64,000 bases of DNA from positions 1,488,001-1,552,000 of the forward strand of contig VJWN01000005.1 in the NCBI GenBank assembly GCA_007644065.1, given 5' to 3'. The notes beneath the pieces are model-generated. The model searched no databases. It saw only the letters and a program-made list of their open reading frames with translations, and was not told where the DNA came from. The translations under genes and the position numbers were made by a program. Of the stretch, positions 46,624 to 57,942 are shown one piece after another (the stretch's first letter is position 1; every line of letters begins with the position of its first letter). Source of the DNA: Margaritispora aquatica. Lineage: Eukaryota; Ascomycota; Leotiomycetes; Helotiales; Discinellaceae.

Positions 46624-48594
46624 ATGGAGAAGCGAAACGATGATACTAGCGATGCCGAAACTCTACACCCAGAGTCAAATATGCCACAGAAGGAGGAAGA
46701 GGTAAAGGATGCTTTGGGAGAAGGAGGACCTGGAGCAGATAGAGGTACATCGGTGGAAGGGCAGAAGGAGGAGCATCTGGCGGATATACCCAACTCGACC
46801 TTGGAGCCAAAGCCAGTACCAGACAATTCCTCAAGCACCAGTGTAGAAGAGCCTTCCATTTCTCCGGTGGTAGCAGAACCGTCGACGAACCCAGAAGACA
46901 CGAGAACACCGCTTCAAACCTTCATCATCATGGCATCGCTTGGAGCCTCCGTCTTCCTCGCAGCTCTCGATACGACAATTATTACCACTGCCCTCCCTAC
47001 AATAAGCGAATACTTCAATTCGAGTGCTGGGTATACTTGGATTGGCTCTGCATATCTCCTGGCCAATGCGGCATCTGTGCCAACGTGGGGCAAGTTCTCT
47101 GATATCTGGGGTCGCAAGCCGATTCTGCTGGTTGCATGCGCTATCTTCTTCGTGGGATCTTTGCTGGCAGCAGTCTCGGTGAGCATTGGCATGTTGATTA
47201 CCGCAAGAGCCATCCAGGGTATTGGTGGTGGTGGAATTATCATTCTGGTCAATATCTGCATCTCGGATCTTTTTAGCATGAGAAATCGTGGCAAATATTT
47301 TGGCATCATTGGAATGGTCTGGGCTGTCGCTTGTGCCGTTGGTCCGATCTTTGGAGGTCTGTTCACGCAAAAGGTCTCGTGGAGGTGGTGCTTCTATATC
47401 AACCTTCCAATTACTGGATGTGTCTTTTTCGCCTTGATTTTCTTTTTGCATCTGCACAATCCTAAGACACCGGTCATCGAGGGGTTGAAAGCAGTCGATT
47501 GGGCAGGAAGTCTCACCATCGTTGGAGGAACTCTGATGCTACTCCTCGGACTGGAATTTGGAGGAGTTACCTATCCATGGAAGTCGCCTAAAGTCATTTG
47601 CTTGATCGTCTTCGGCATCGTAGTTGCAGGACTTTTCGTCCTCAATGAATGGAAATTCGCAAGATATCCAGTCATGCCCATTCGAATTTTCAAGTTCAGG
47701 TCAAATATTGCATCACTTGGAGTATGCTTTTGCCATGGCTATGTCTTCATTGCAGGAACGTACTACTTGCCATTGTATTTCCAAGCCGTATTAGGAGCTT
47801 CGCCAATCCTGTCAGGAGTATATTTGCTCCCATTTGCACTGACCCTCTCACTCGCTTCCGGATTAACAGGAGTCTACATCAAGAAAACCGGCAAATACCT
47901 CCCACCCATCTGGTCTGGGATGCTAACCATGCTCCTCGGCATCGGTCTCTTCATCGACCTCCCGCGACACCCAGGTTGGGCCAAAATAATTATCTACCAA
48001 ATCATCGCGGGCATCGGTGTGGGACCGAACTTCCAATCGCCCCTCTTAGCCCTGCAAACCATGGTTGCGAGACGCGACATTGCCACAGCAACAGCCACAT
48101 TCGGCTTCACACGCAATCTGTCGACCTCCATCTCCGTCGTCATCGGCGGCGTCGTCTTCCAGAACGAAATGCAAAAACGCTCAGCCGCTCTCGCTACCGC
48201 GCTCGGTCCCGTCATCGGGTCCGCGCTCTCGGGCGGCTCCGCAGGCGCAAGTGTCGGCATCGTGGCCGCTTTGCCTTCTGCGCAGCGCGAGATCGCGCGC
48301 CAGGCTTTCTACGAGAGTTTGCGAAGCATGTGGATCATGTACACGGCATTCGCGGCGCTGGGGATCTTCTGCTCCTTGCTGATTGCGCAGAATGTGCTGA
48401 GCAAGGAACACAACGAGGTTAAGACCGGGTTAGCTGAGCAGGAGAAGGCGCGGAAAGAGGAGAAGGAGTTGAAGCGCCTTAGTCGAGAGGAGAGGAGGGT
48501 GAGAGCGAGAGAGGATAAGGATGCTGAGAGGGGTATCGTTAGTGGTAATGATGCTGCTGTGGTGTCGAAAGAGACAGAGAAAGAAGAGGCGTGA
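46624..48594 (+). CDS. Major facilitator drug exporter, DHA2 family (14 membrane segments), 656 aa
   Basis: This is a single exon. Residues 1-95 are a hydrophilic acidic tail (EEEVKDALGEGG). Membrane segments begin at about 98. LDTTIITTALPTI in segment 1 is the DHA2 signature, and GKFSDIWGRKPIL is MFS motif A in the first cytosolic loop. ARAIQGIGGGGI and the motif C-like GPIFGGLF follow. A basic, charged C-terminal tail (KARKEEKELKRLSREERR) ends the protein. The family uses the proton gradient to expel drugs, fungicides and own toxins across the plasma membrane. No biosynthetic cluster surrounds it, so a self-protection role is not indicated. The TATAAAA array lies 540 bp upstream. Confidence 0.94.
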   Translation: MEKRNDDTSDAETLHPESNMPQKEEEVKDALGEGGPGADRGTSVEGQKEEHLADIPNSTLEPKPVPDNSSSTSVEEPSISPVVAEPSTNPEDTRTPLQTFIIMASLGASVFLAALDTTIITTALPTISEYFNSSAGYTWIGSAYLLANAASVPTWGKFSDIWGRKPILLVACAIFFVGSLLAAVSVSIGMLITARAIQGIGGGGIIILVNICISDLFSMRNRGKYFGIIGMVWAVACAVGPIFGGLFTQKVSWRWCFYINLPITGCVFFALIFFLHLHNPKTPVIEGLKAVDWAGSLTIVGGTLMLLLGLEFGGVTYPWKSPKVICLIVFGIVVAGLFVLNEWKFARYPVMPIRIFKFRSNIASLGVCFCHGYVFIAGTYYLPLYFQAVLGASPILSGVYLLPFALTLSLASGLTGVYIKKTGKYLPPIWSGMLTMLLGIGLFIDLPRHPGWAKIIIYQIIAGIGVGPNFQSPLLALQTMVARRDIATATATFGFTRNLSTSISVVIGGVVFQNEMQKRSAALATALGPVIGSALSGGSAGASVGIVAALPSAQREIARQAFYESLRSMWIMYTAFAALGIFCSLLIAQNVLSKEHNEVKTGLAEQEKARKEEKELKRLSREERRVRAREDKDAERGIVSGNDAAVVSKETEKEEA

Positions 48595-49369
48595 TGATTT
48601 GATTACGAATTGCTAATTGTGGGTTGAAGATACCTCCTATTCTCTGTTGATATTTTCATTGACGAGCGATTTTTTGTATGCATGCATTTTCTGGCGTCTC
48701 GGTGGTGATTATGGGAAAACATGGAGCATTTTGGCTGCATAGCCAGCGAGCGAGCGAATGTTTATTTGGCATGATGGATGGATAGGTAGGATAGGATCTG
48801 ATCACATACTTGTGGATCATGATCTATCTATCTGATTTGAGTTGTAGTGTTGGTATGAAAATCTATGTTAACATAAAGAGTATTACTGTCATCAATGCGG
48901 TAGGATAACAAGAGCGTTATCTCTCGAGCGCTACGAAAAAGAATATAATCCCAATGGGAGATAAAATCTCATGACCGTTTTCTCCTTTTATTTCTGCGAT
49001 ATCTGAGCTCTGTGTGCCATTGGTAAGGCAAGTGAAAGCTAAAGACTCGGCAAGTGCCAGATGTTTGATGGTTGCTATATGGTTCAGCGAAAACTTGCAA
49101 TTTACTACTCTGTACAAATTTTTGGCAGTTCATTTGTCTTGCCTAGAGATTAGACTAGAAGCTGAAGCAACTAAGAGCAATACAAGTGTTATTCAGCCAG
49201 CCACAATGCGCCAAATTATCCTCCCAAGTTCGTCAGAAACGGCATCGAGGTCAAGCCTTTTCCTATCATATGCGCAAGTAGTGTAAGCAATACGTTACGT
49301 AGCTGATGCTAGTAGCCTCAGTACCGTTGCTCGGTCAAGTCCTCGCATAGATCGTCCATCTCAGAATCA
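48595..49369. other. Convergent intergenic region
   Basis: About 775 bp between the stop codons of the DHA2 transporter and the 2EXR protein. It includes degenerate gatgg/gatagg repeats near 48772-48795. No gene seen. Confidence 0.5.
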
Positions 49370-50472
49370 TCAAGCCGACTCACTGTGTCCAATGGGGGTT
49401 GCAGCGAGAATGCACTCTCCATCTGATGGACTTTCCAGCTCCCTCTTGATATTTACTGCGAAGATTTTTAGTGTCCGAACGCAATCCAGACTCCCATCTT
49501 TTGCGTCTTCAGCTAGCCCTTGCAAATTTTTCGTTAATTCCTCCATTCTCTCGCACATGTCAACATCTCGGTAGTTTGAGATGAGGCTCAAGTCCAACCA
49601 GGCCACCTCGCTCGCATTCTCTTCCAGTACTGTGTTCGCTTTGATAATCTTAGTACACAGCTTGCGTCGACAGCTCTTGGCAAGACTCGTGTCAATGCTC
49701 ATCTGCTCCACTAGGTGGGATTCCATATACATGGGGTCATAAATGACAGCATACAGCTCGCGCAGAGGCGGTTGGACGACTTTCAAGAGTTTCTCAATAA
49801 ATCTGAGCGTGAAGCACTTGCTGGTCATTGCAAGTGTTTGTGTCGGCCTGCTTAATAGATTGTTTCCACCACGACGTTTATTAAAAGCCTCAACGACCCA
49901 TTGAGAGTATCGCTTAGAGCGTGCAGCAGATGTGCTGACGTAGATTTTGTCGTAGAGGTAGTCGACGTAGAGGTTCAGATTAGACGATATGTCTTTAAGT
50001 TCGTTGGATGGGGACTCGGTACTTGAATGCTCATTGCCCAAAGTATTGCCCTCTTCAATGCTTTCATCGTCACCACTATCGTCATCGTCATCGTCATTGC
50101 TGTCGCCATCACTATCGCTATCTTCCCAATCAACGTTCACATATTGCTCTTCGTGTGTGTTGCTGACCACAATTTGCTGCAGTTGCTTCAAGCCATGCTC
50201 GCGAGACCTCTTGCAGATGTGTAGAATGACAGGGACTGACAAGTCACTGTAAAATTCGTTGGTCTCCTCGTCGTATCTGATTTCGACAACCTGAGGACGA
50301 GGCAGGACAAAGTCCCAAATGCGGAGCTGCAATTCAACGTGAAGTTGAGGGAAGCAGGTGAACTGCGGAAGTGGTGGGGTCTCCGGGGTTTCTACACTTG
50401 ATTAATAACTTAAACTTTATGTGGGCGACTGTCTGCAGATGTCTTACTTGTTGCAGACTGAGCCTCCGCCAT
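49370..50472 (-). CDS. 2EXR-domain protein, two exons, 348 aa
   Basis: Exons 50448-50472 and 49370-50391 join in phase (intron 50392-50447), so the first exon encodes only eight residues plus a base. The N-terminal domain at about residues 17-75 reads FTCFPQLHVELQLRIWDFVLP followed by RPQVVEIRY, matching the 2EXR pattern (F..LP.E.R..IW) common in Leotiomycetes and other filamentous ascomycetes. An acidic stretch with consecutive aspartates (DSDGDSNDDDDDDSGDDE) follows, then a helical C-terminal half. The biological role of 2EXR proteins is not established. The family is often large and lineage-expanded, but only one copy is in this window. Confidence 0.85.
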
Positions 50473-51245
50473 TGCTGACACTGTCACGGTTCTAGGCTGC
50501 TCGGTGGCTGGCGCGTCGTGGAAGTTTGTGCTGAGTAGCTTGACTTGGTGATTTCAGACAATGATGATTCTCCTTCCGCTCGGAGATCTTGATGGGGAGA
50601 TGATCTCTGCGAGTTGAACTCTGGTCAGGATGATTTGAAGTGTTGAAGATGAAATTGTATGAGGAAGGAGAAGTTCCAGTGACTCTTTTCAAAATCACAC
50701 AAATCGCGCTAGTTAGCCGAGCGTCAAGGAAGGCAGTCGCGACTACCCACGGCAGAACTTACCAAAGTTTCCAGAAGATGAAGTTAAGGAAACATTGACA
50801 TCTACCTTATCAATACGGCATTATATAGCTGATTATATGAAGAGAGAAAATTACATAGTGTGATACCAATACTCAGAGAATGTGTTTCGCGTTTGCTTCC
50901 TTTGAAGTTTGTCAGGCAGAGTAAGGTCCGTACAGTACCGTCAAGGACGTCTTTAATCCAGTTTTTCAGTACTCAAGCGAGCGATATTGAGTGAGAGCTG
51001 AAGAAAATTGTCGGGAAGATGTATTTTATTAGAGCCTAAATCTTCATGAGACTTAGGTGTAGAAACTAGATAGGCGTTCTGTTGATCTGTTTCATAATCT
51101 CAAAGATTCAGTACAAAGACACACAAACGACGATGAAAATTGAGACGCCGAAAATAATTAGTCCAAACCCCTAGCAAATATACAATTATCATAACACAAC
51201 TCCAAACCTCTATTGTTTTGGACTTGGGAGCTGCCCAAATCCCGA
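50473..51245. other. Intergenic between 2EXR and AT-hook genes
   Basis: About 770 bp, AT-rich, no supported gene. It should contain the 2EXR promoter and the 3' UTR of the AT-hook gene. Confidence 0.5.
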
Positions 51246-52638
51246 TTACTCCTTTTTTCGACCACTTCCTTTTGGTCGACCTCTCCCTCGTCCGCTACTT
51301 GTCTTGTCTTCAGAGCTACTGGCGTCTTCCATCCCTTTATTTGCTTTCACCGGCGCTACTTTCACTATCGTCTTCGTATTTGATTGCTTCTTCTCTGAGG
51401 ATTTCTCAGATGTGATCTTTTTGCTAGAGCTTGATTTCTTAGGTTGTGACATAGGCGGAGTTAAGAATTCCTTCTCACTTGATATTCCCTTTACTGGTGT
51501 TGCATTCTTTGTTGGTGTTGATTTCTTTACTGGAGTTGATTTCTTTACTGGATTTGATTTCTTTACTATCTTCGTTTTTGGAACCCGTGCTGGCTTCGGA
51601 GTTGTCGGTCCAACGACACTCTTGCCTTTGTCTTTGTTCTTAGATTCCCTCTTACGCTTTATCCTGCGCTTCGTCAGTGGTTGAATTATTTCGATTGGAG
51701 CTGGATCGCTGTCTGGAATTCCGTCACGACCTGTTTCATGGTCGCTATTCTCGCCATCTTTCGAGGCGCTATCGTTTGCAACCACGGCACCAGTATTGTC
51801 ATCATCGTCGCCATCGTGCCCGCGTCGAGGATGCGAGCCTTCCCCATTGTTGTCTGAGTCATTTCCATCGGAATCAGTAGTAGAACCGGCACTGGAGCTA
51901 TCCGGCGTCTCGGGAGGCAGACTCGGACTTTGAGTACCATCGTCATCGTTGTCCTTGCCATCATCGTTGTCCTCACCATCAACATTGCCATCGACATCAT
52001 CATTGTCATCGTCGTCCCCTTGATCATGGCCGTCGCCCTCATCCTCATCGGCAGAGCCTTCGGAGCCTACTGGAGATGCATGTGTGGAATGGCCTGAAGA
52101 TGATGAAGGCGCTGGGGCAGGTGGAGGTGGAGGCGGAGGTGCTCCTGCTGGCTGAGGATGGTGAAAACAGCCGGTCGTTCCACGTATTGGCGCGCACCCA
52201 CACCTCGCTCCCTTCCGATTTATCCCCCAGCAACCTTTAGGCCCTGGTCCTGGGGGCAGAGGGGCTGGGGCAGGGGCTTTAGTACGGCCTCTAGATCTCG
52301 GAGCTGGCGTGGATGCGGCTCTAGCAGCCTTTGACCTAGAGTTCGGAGGTGGTGCGGGTGCTGGCGCGGCCTCTTCTCCTGACGAAGATGTTTCAGATGG
52401 AGTGACTGGGGCGTTGTCATCTGGAATTGTACATTAGCTCTAAACACACGTTGTAAGTACCAGGCTCTGGAAAATTTCTATCTTACCATCCGATCCTGAA
52501 GGTGAAGGAGTGCCTGCGCCATCGCCATCTAGAATTACACATCAGCTTTTGAGCGCAGAATAAGATCGCTCGGCTATGGAAGGTTGCCATATTACCATCA
52601 ACTGCTGGAGGCCTTCTCGGTGGTCTCCTTGGTGGCAT
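51246..52638 (-). CDS. AT-hook protein with Cys/His cluster and segregated low-complexity blocks, three exons, 419 aa
   Basis: Exons 52596-52638, 52487-52528 and 51246-52420 join in phase to 420 codons. The large exon contains no in-frame ATG near its start, so it is easily truncated by gene finders; the true start MPPRRPPRRPP lies in a 43-bp first exon. Order: Pro/Arg start, Ala/Pro-rich region, a Cys/His cluster (Cys92, 102, 104, 113, His115, 116; CWGINRKGARC), a poly-proline block, an Asp-rich block (about 155-240), then a Lys-rich region with near-repeats of TPVKKS. The C-terminus GRGRGRPKGSGRKKE is an AT-hook that binds the minor groove of AT-rich DNA. Likely a chromatin-associated protein; specific role unknown. 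The cysteine pattern suggests a small zinc site. Confidence 0.75.
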
Positions 52639-53521
52639 TTTGAGAAGTGACATCCCAATCGCCGGTAAGCGCGCATAACCAGAAGTTTCACAACAGAACC
52701 CTTTCTTTAAGCTAAAAAGCCTTTGTCTAATCTATTGAAGGTTCAGAATAAGGAAAACTCGCCAAACAAAGGACTTGGAATCCTTACCCATTGTCCACGA
52801 CCGCAAACAGGATCGTGTGTTTGTCAAAGTATATTCAAAATACTTGATGCTTCATCATTCGTCTTATTCAATGAAGAATTGCACTTCTGAGATAAAATCC
52901 TCTCTTTTGCTGGGAAGAGAGGTGTTACTCAGGTCGAGTCCAGATTAATTTGTAGACACCAATAATTAATCATACAACGGGATGACATTAGCAGCAGTGT
53001 AATAAATCTTGCTATTCTTCGAAAGTCGTGATCGGTTGGCAAAAGTTGGTAGGGCTAAGCGAGATAACGGTGTGATCAATAATTGATATGTATGTTCGTT
53101 ACATGCTTGGTATTCTGCTTTAAGCTGGCTTCAGTTGATGAACTGGCTGTTTCAACCCTTGCAATGAAGTTATCATAAATACACGTCAAGTCTTATTTTA
53201 CAATCTCGCCATTCCACCTCGTGACACTTAAATACGTGAGGACCAGAATCCCAGAGCTCTTGTCCAAAAACAGCATCAATTACCATTGTTTAGTGCTAAA
53301 GTCTCAAGAATCAATCATTGAAAGACAATATCTCTTCCTAATCATCACATGAATATCTTTCCAGCCTTCTCCATAGTTCACATTTATACCCCGCCGCTCA
53401 TGTACACTTCCTCCTGGATTGTATCAATTGTCACCTTTCCAACCCGGAGGATCTGCTTCATACATCTACATGTCTTTATTGTTTTTATTCTATCTTGTAC
53501 AATTTGCTATCAAATGTATGT
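52639..53521. other. Intergenic, about 0.9 kb
   Basis: AT-rich and noncoding. Hydrophobic short frames at 53349-53616 (plus) lie partly over the next gene's last exon and show no other sign of coding. Confidence 0.45.
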
Positions 53522-54098
53522 TCATTTCCTTCTATAAAGCGTTGGTGGGACGTGATGTCTGCAGTAATAGACAGCTTTGCCTGGATATTGTCGACGTGGT
53601 CTTACGAATTTCGTAGATTTGGTGGTACCATAGCAACCACGCCTGCCACGAATTGCAGCTGGTGGGCCATCTGAGATACACTGATCAGCTCCTGTAGTCT
53701 TCTTCAAGCACCAAAAGATGATAATTTCAAGCCCAGTTGAAAACTTTTAGCGATATACCCACCACTTTTATCAGCACTTGTGTTTACTGCTGAACTTGCT
53801 TCTATTTCAGCTTCGATATCAGGAATTGATGGCCCCGCTAGAAATATCCCAAACTAGCCACCATGCTTTCTAACATGCTTCAATAGGAACTTGGAGGGGA
53901 CATACGCTTAGGTTCTTGCTTTTCAGACGACTGGCCAGAGAAAATACGTGGTATCATCATGCCGCCTTGCTCCCTGTCCCTTGAATCTTGCCCGAAGACA
54001 TCGCGTTCAGCAGCACACAAAGCTACTGTCTGCTTTAGTGATCTCTTCTTTAAACTATTGCTTGTATAAAGATCTTTAAATTGGCGTTGATGTGCCAT
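53522..54098 (-). CDS. Small basic protein with a C-terminal Cys/His motif, three exons, 145 aa
   Basis: Exons 53906-54098, 53763-53837 and 53522-53691 join in phase to 146 codons. Residues 1-64 are polar and basic. Residues 65-90 are acidic (IPDIEAEIEASS). The C-terminal 40 residues hold Cys109, Cys133 and His135-136 (RRGCYGTTKSTKF ... YYCRHH). This resembles small C...C..H motifs seen on fungal proteins, with a spacing similar to that in the neighbouring AT-hook protein. No family recognised. The exon junctions follow phase and GT-AG rules, but the third uses a GTGGGT donor, so the model is moderate in confidence. Confidence 0.55.
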
Positions 54099-55373
54099 TT
54101 TCGCTTGGTTCTCAGGAACTCAAAGAGAATGATAACTTAAAGTGCACGGCGCGCCTGCAAGACCCAGATGTGAGGAGTTATTGTGAACTATGTCTCCTAT
54201 GAATATTATATGCCTGTGACAAGCATTCATTATGTCTTGAAAGAAAATTGTACTTCGGACCGCAAGCAGACCCTTGTCTTGCCGGGGACTTAGATTTGAG
54301 ACAATAGTGAGGACAAAGATAACGACAGTGCAGCTTTCTTTTACAATTAATAACAACTATAGGCTCTAGAATTTCGGATTTTACCGGACTTCTTTCTACT
54401 CGAGAATGGATATGCAATTATTTTAACTTTGTAATCACTTGATGGTCGTGTCGTTCTCTCAATGCCTAAAACCTGCAATACGAGAAGATGCTAACAAATC
54501 ACGACGCCGGATCCGACTCTATATTAAAAATTAGATATCCTGCCTTCATTCGATCAGTCTCGTACACCACTCCTGAGCATAGCTGCAATCTTGAATCAGA
54601 GCAGGTGATCCCGTGATTGATGTCTCTCGCTTACCATATCATGTGATTATCATGTGATTCGAACGTCTCATGAGGAGGCAGTACCACTTATGTGCGTACT
54701 GGTTAGGTAAAAGTAAAGGAAGAAGAAAAAGAGCTCCATTAATATTGCTTGGGCATGAGCCGAGACATAGATAGTTGTTGGTGGTTTAACACGCTTCATC
54801 ATGGAACTCATTTCAAAGATGTCCATTGCTGCAAATAATGCTACGACTGGCATGTCAGGCTGATTTTACGATAAAGAATAAGAAAGACGAGGAGACGTAA
54901 TAAAAATCTCATGAAATTGCCGGTAGTTTGAAATTTAATTGTGCAGTGTGGTTCATGTTTTAAGGGCAATTGTCCAAGATTCCCCATGGTTCGCCAATCA
55001 ATCGCAAAGATAGCTATACACACCTTTCCACGCATATGGTTTTTTCCCAGCTGCAAGAAAAAACTACCATAGCTATAGCAGCTCTACAGTATCTACAGAC
55101 TAGGTGGCTACCATGGCCTCTCCAATAATCTTTGACTGTAACATTCGCACAAATGACCTCCAGCTTATGTCCACTACAATCATACCAACCTACATCTCCA
55201 CCAAAATTCCCACCGATTGAATCTAAACTCCGTATTCCAGCAGTCAAGAAACTCTAAAGGCGATTCTGAATTGCAACCGATGCAATGCTAACCCCTCAAG
55301 ATTTCGCCCATTGCACATGCGAAATGCCTTGCTCCCACCACACTGAGCCAAATTCTTCGAAGCACCTGATTCG
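54099..55373. other. Intergenic, about 1.3 kb
   Basis: AT-rich, many short frames on the minus strand, none with domain, codon bias or splice support. No gene called. Confidence 0.45.
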
Positions 55374-55727
55374 TCAGCGCTCCGACACAAACGAGCGCTC
55401 TGGAAATCGAAATACTGGTGGAAACTCCTCGTTGAATCTGCTGGTTCGCGGCTGTTCTGAAGGAGCATCTGGCATGCACACGTCCATTCTTGGCCCAAGG
55501 TCACCTTGCCACCAAGACAAGATGATGGGCTGCTTTTGGGGTTTCAGGTTGTGAGTCTGACCTTCGTTGTCAACAACGGTTTGATCCCATTGGACTGTTT
55601 TCCTCTCCGAGGGGCTGCTTTTCTTCATTGATGACACGAGTTGCGGTTTGCGCGAGGAGTTTTGGCTTGCTTGCGCCATTTCGTTGTTGGTACCTTGAGA
55701 TTGGGATGACTCGTTGAAATTCGCCAT
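55374..55727 (-). CDS. Small hydrophilic protein of unknown function, 117 aa
   Basis: A single-exon frame with ATG at 55727 (MANFNESSQSQGTNNEM). It is rich in Ser, Gln and Asn at the start, then has a more conserved-looking middle (TVQWDQTVVDNEGQTHN, IILSWWQGDLGPRMDVC). There is no signal peptide or membrane segment. I do not recognise it. Support comes from a clean start and coherent composition; a chance frame of this length is possible. Confidence 0.45.
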   Translation of the reverse strand: MANFNESSQSQGTNNEMAQASQNSSRKPQLVSSMKKSSPSERKTVQWDQTVVDNEGQTHNLKPQKQPIILSWWQGDLGPRMDVCMPDAPSEQPRTSRFNEEFPPVFRFPERSFVSER

Positions 55728-57942
55728 CGTGAAGACTTTGTGTTTTGAAATTTTCGCTGAAAGGATTTGTGTGCTGAAGTAAGAGCGGCAGATGAATAGA
55801 ATGGAAATACGAAAGGTTACTTTGTTGTGGCATTATGTTAGCCTAGCCACTATCTTCAAGCGGTCTTGCTTACCGAAATGCAATTTAGTGCGATAGAAAC
55901 CGAAATCGTGATAATCCCGACAATGGCCCCATCTGACCACTGTCAAACAATATCACGAGACAAGATATAGAGCGGAGACCGCTCTAGAAACATGAAAAAA
56001 TCCATAGAACAATGAGTTTGAGATTTAGGTCAAGGGTTCCCTGGACCACACGTTGAGAGAAAGAAAAATCAAGTTGGGAGCATAAGATACCCCACGAGAA
56101 GCATACAACACGCACAGTCCAAGCTTTGTTTTTAGTGTCTTCAATACCCGGGGATAGCGACTAGGCAACCGAAAGTTTTACCTGAATTTGTCTCGTCCAC
56201 ATTCCATTTCCCTCACACGTGATGACCGTGAACGGTCTAACATGCCCAATCAAGTGCCAAGCAGCTTTCGGATGGCCTTTGAAATTGGGGTTTAATCATA
56301 GGCAGATGTCCTAACTTTAGCGTGATCAATGTCACTGTTCGCAAGCCTACTTGAAGTTGAAGTTTTGCAACATTGAAGCGAAAGAATAGGTTCCAGTCAA
56401 GAGCATATCCTCAAGCTAAAGACAAACATTCTCTCTAGCTAAATATTTCAAACAATGTCTGCTTACGCTACAATGAAGAATACCTCTGTTATATCCCAAG
56501 CCACTACCGGTTCCCACTACTTCCTTTTCATTCCACCATTACATGTACTTCCTTGTTTAGCTAATGAGCCACCGATGACAATTAGGACACTTCTCATGTG
56601 CCACAACTTGACAGGTCATATGACGCATTTAGTTAGTTAAGAGTAACGAGGGGTTCATATCCTTTCTAGATGTCATAAATCCTAAATCCGGGGATGTTTG
56701 TCTAGTGTGATCAATGAACTCCACTGCGCAGCCAAAATCTGTTGGTTTTGGCCGCTTTAAGGACTACATTAGCCACAATATCTTGCAGGACCGAGAGTAT
56801 AGGTAGTTCCTACAAATTATCATGCAGGCCATCATTCCAATTGCTTCTAGCCTTTATACTAGCCCAGGAACACTGAAGTATAAATCCTACTTTTGAGTGC
56901 ACTTCTCACATCCGGGTACGACGGGACATCCTTAAGGTTGAGCTGCTTACTTGGCATCCCACTAGGCATAAATTCAGGTTTTGGTATTGCACTATTGAAT
57001 TTCCACCTGAAGCACCAGAGCAATAGGTAAGTTTCCGACCTTAGCCAAAGCTGTAGACCTATCATTCTCTTAGCATCCGCCAGCCTTAAACTGTCAGAAA
57101 CCTACTGCTGATGGATGTGCCGGCCTCAACGGCTTCTAGCTACTAGTGTCGGGATTGCTGCTTGGCTCCAGCTTCTGTCAATTAACGAACTTCAACCATA
57201 TGCGGACATCACAATGTTCTAAGAAGTGATGTACAATGCAAAATTTTTAGGGGTTCAAGCTCAAAGATGTGTGCGTGAAGCTTGCATGAAGAGCAATATA
57301 TCCTAAAAAATATGTCCAGCCCTTGCTGCAACGCGAATTATTGTGGTTGGTTAATTGCATGGTATCATTTTGATATCGCCAAGGAACTTCTAGCGAAGAG
57401 CAATACCCCTCTTCTTGGTGAAACAAACCACCATGAAGATTTCCCATCGCTAGAGCGTCATCTAGGTTCACATGATCCGCACTCTCACTATAACGAGGGA
57501 GCAAAGTATCGAAATATCCCTCAAAAATTTGGACATGGTTAGATTTGGTCCCGGGGAAAATTGAGAGCAGTACCCGATACCACTACGTCAAGAACCTTAT
57601 CACGACTGTCGATGTTGAGGCTCAGGCTTGTTAAGTATCCGTGACCATGGATGGAATGTCGGCATGCAACAGCCTCGTAGTTTTGAATAACAATGATATT
57701 GAAGTTGAAAACATGAGTGTATATTTTGCTTGCTATGTACAGAAATTGACATCTGGAAAAGAATACAACCAACCAAAGACAAACAGTAAACTCTATAGAA
57801 GCTCTTTCCATCCTCCAAACTGCCTCTATTTTCAAGTGAATCTTTATTAATACACCGAGAGTGCTAGGAAATAACCGTCCCTGGAGGTCAAGAGAAAAAC
57901 CCTGACATCACTATGGGTACACTAATCTGCTGTGATATAACC
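55728..57942. other. Intergenic, about 2.2 kb
   Basis: No convincing gene. A 61-codon plus-strand frame at 56455-56640 has a good start context (aaacaATGtct) but no other support. Frames near 57247-57835 lack features. The stretch may hold degraded sequence; no transposon motifs were seen. Confidence 0.4.
56455..56640 (+). CDS. Possible small ORF, 61 aa, doubtful
   Basis: The start codon has a favourable context (AACAATGTC), and the peptide begins MSAYATMKNTSV. No domain, signal peptide or homology is recognisable, and chance frames of this size are common in this region. It is listed only because of the start context. Confidence 0.15.
   Translation: MSAYATMKNTSVISQATTGSHYFLFIPPLHVLPCLANEPPMTIRTLLMCHNLTGHMTHLVS

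Noticed and set aside
46831..47457. 208-codon minus-strand frame, and a 257-codon plus frame at 47649-48422
   Set aside because: Both overlap the DHA2 transporter in other frames; the transporter has clear membrane segments and MFS motifs, and the alternatives have shadow-like composition.
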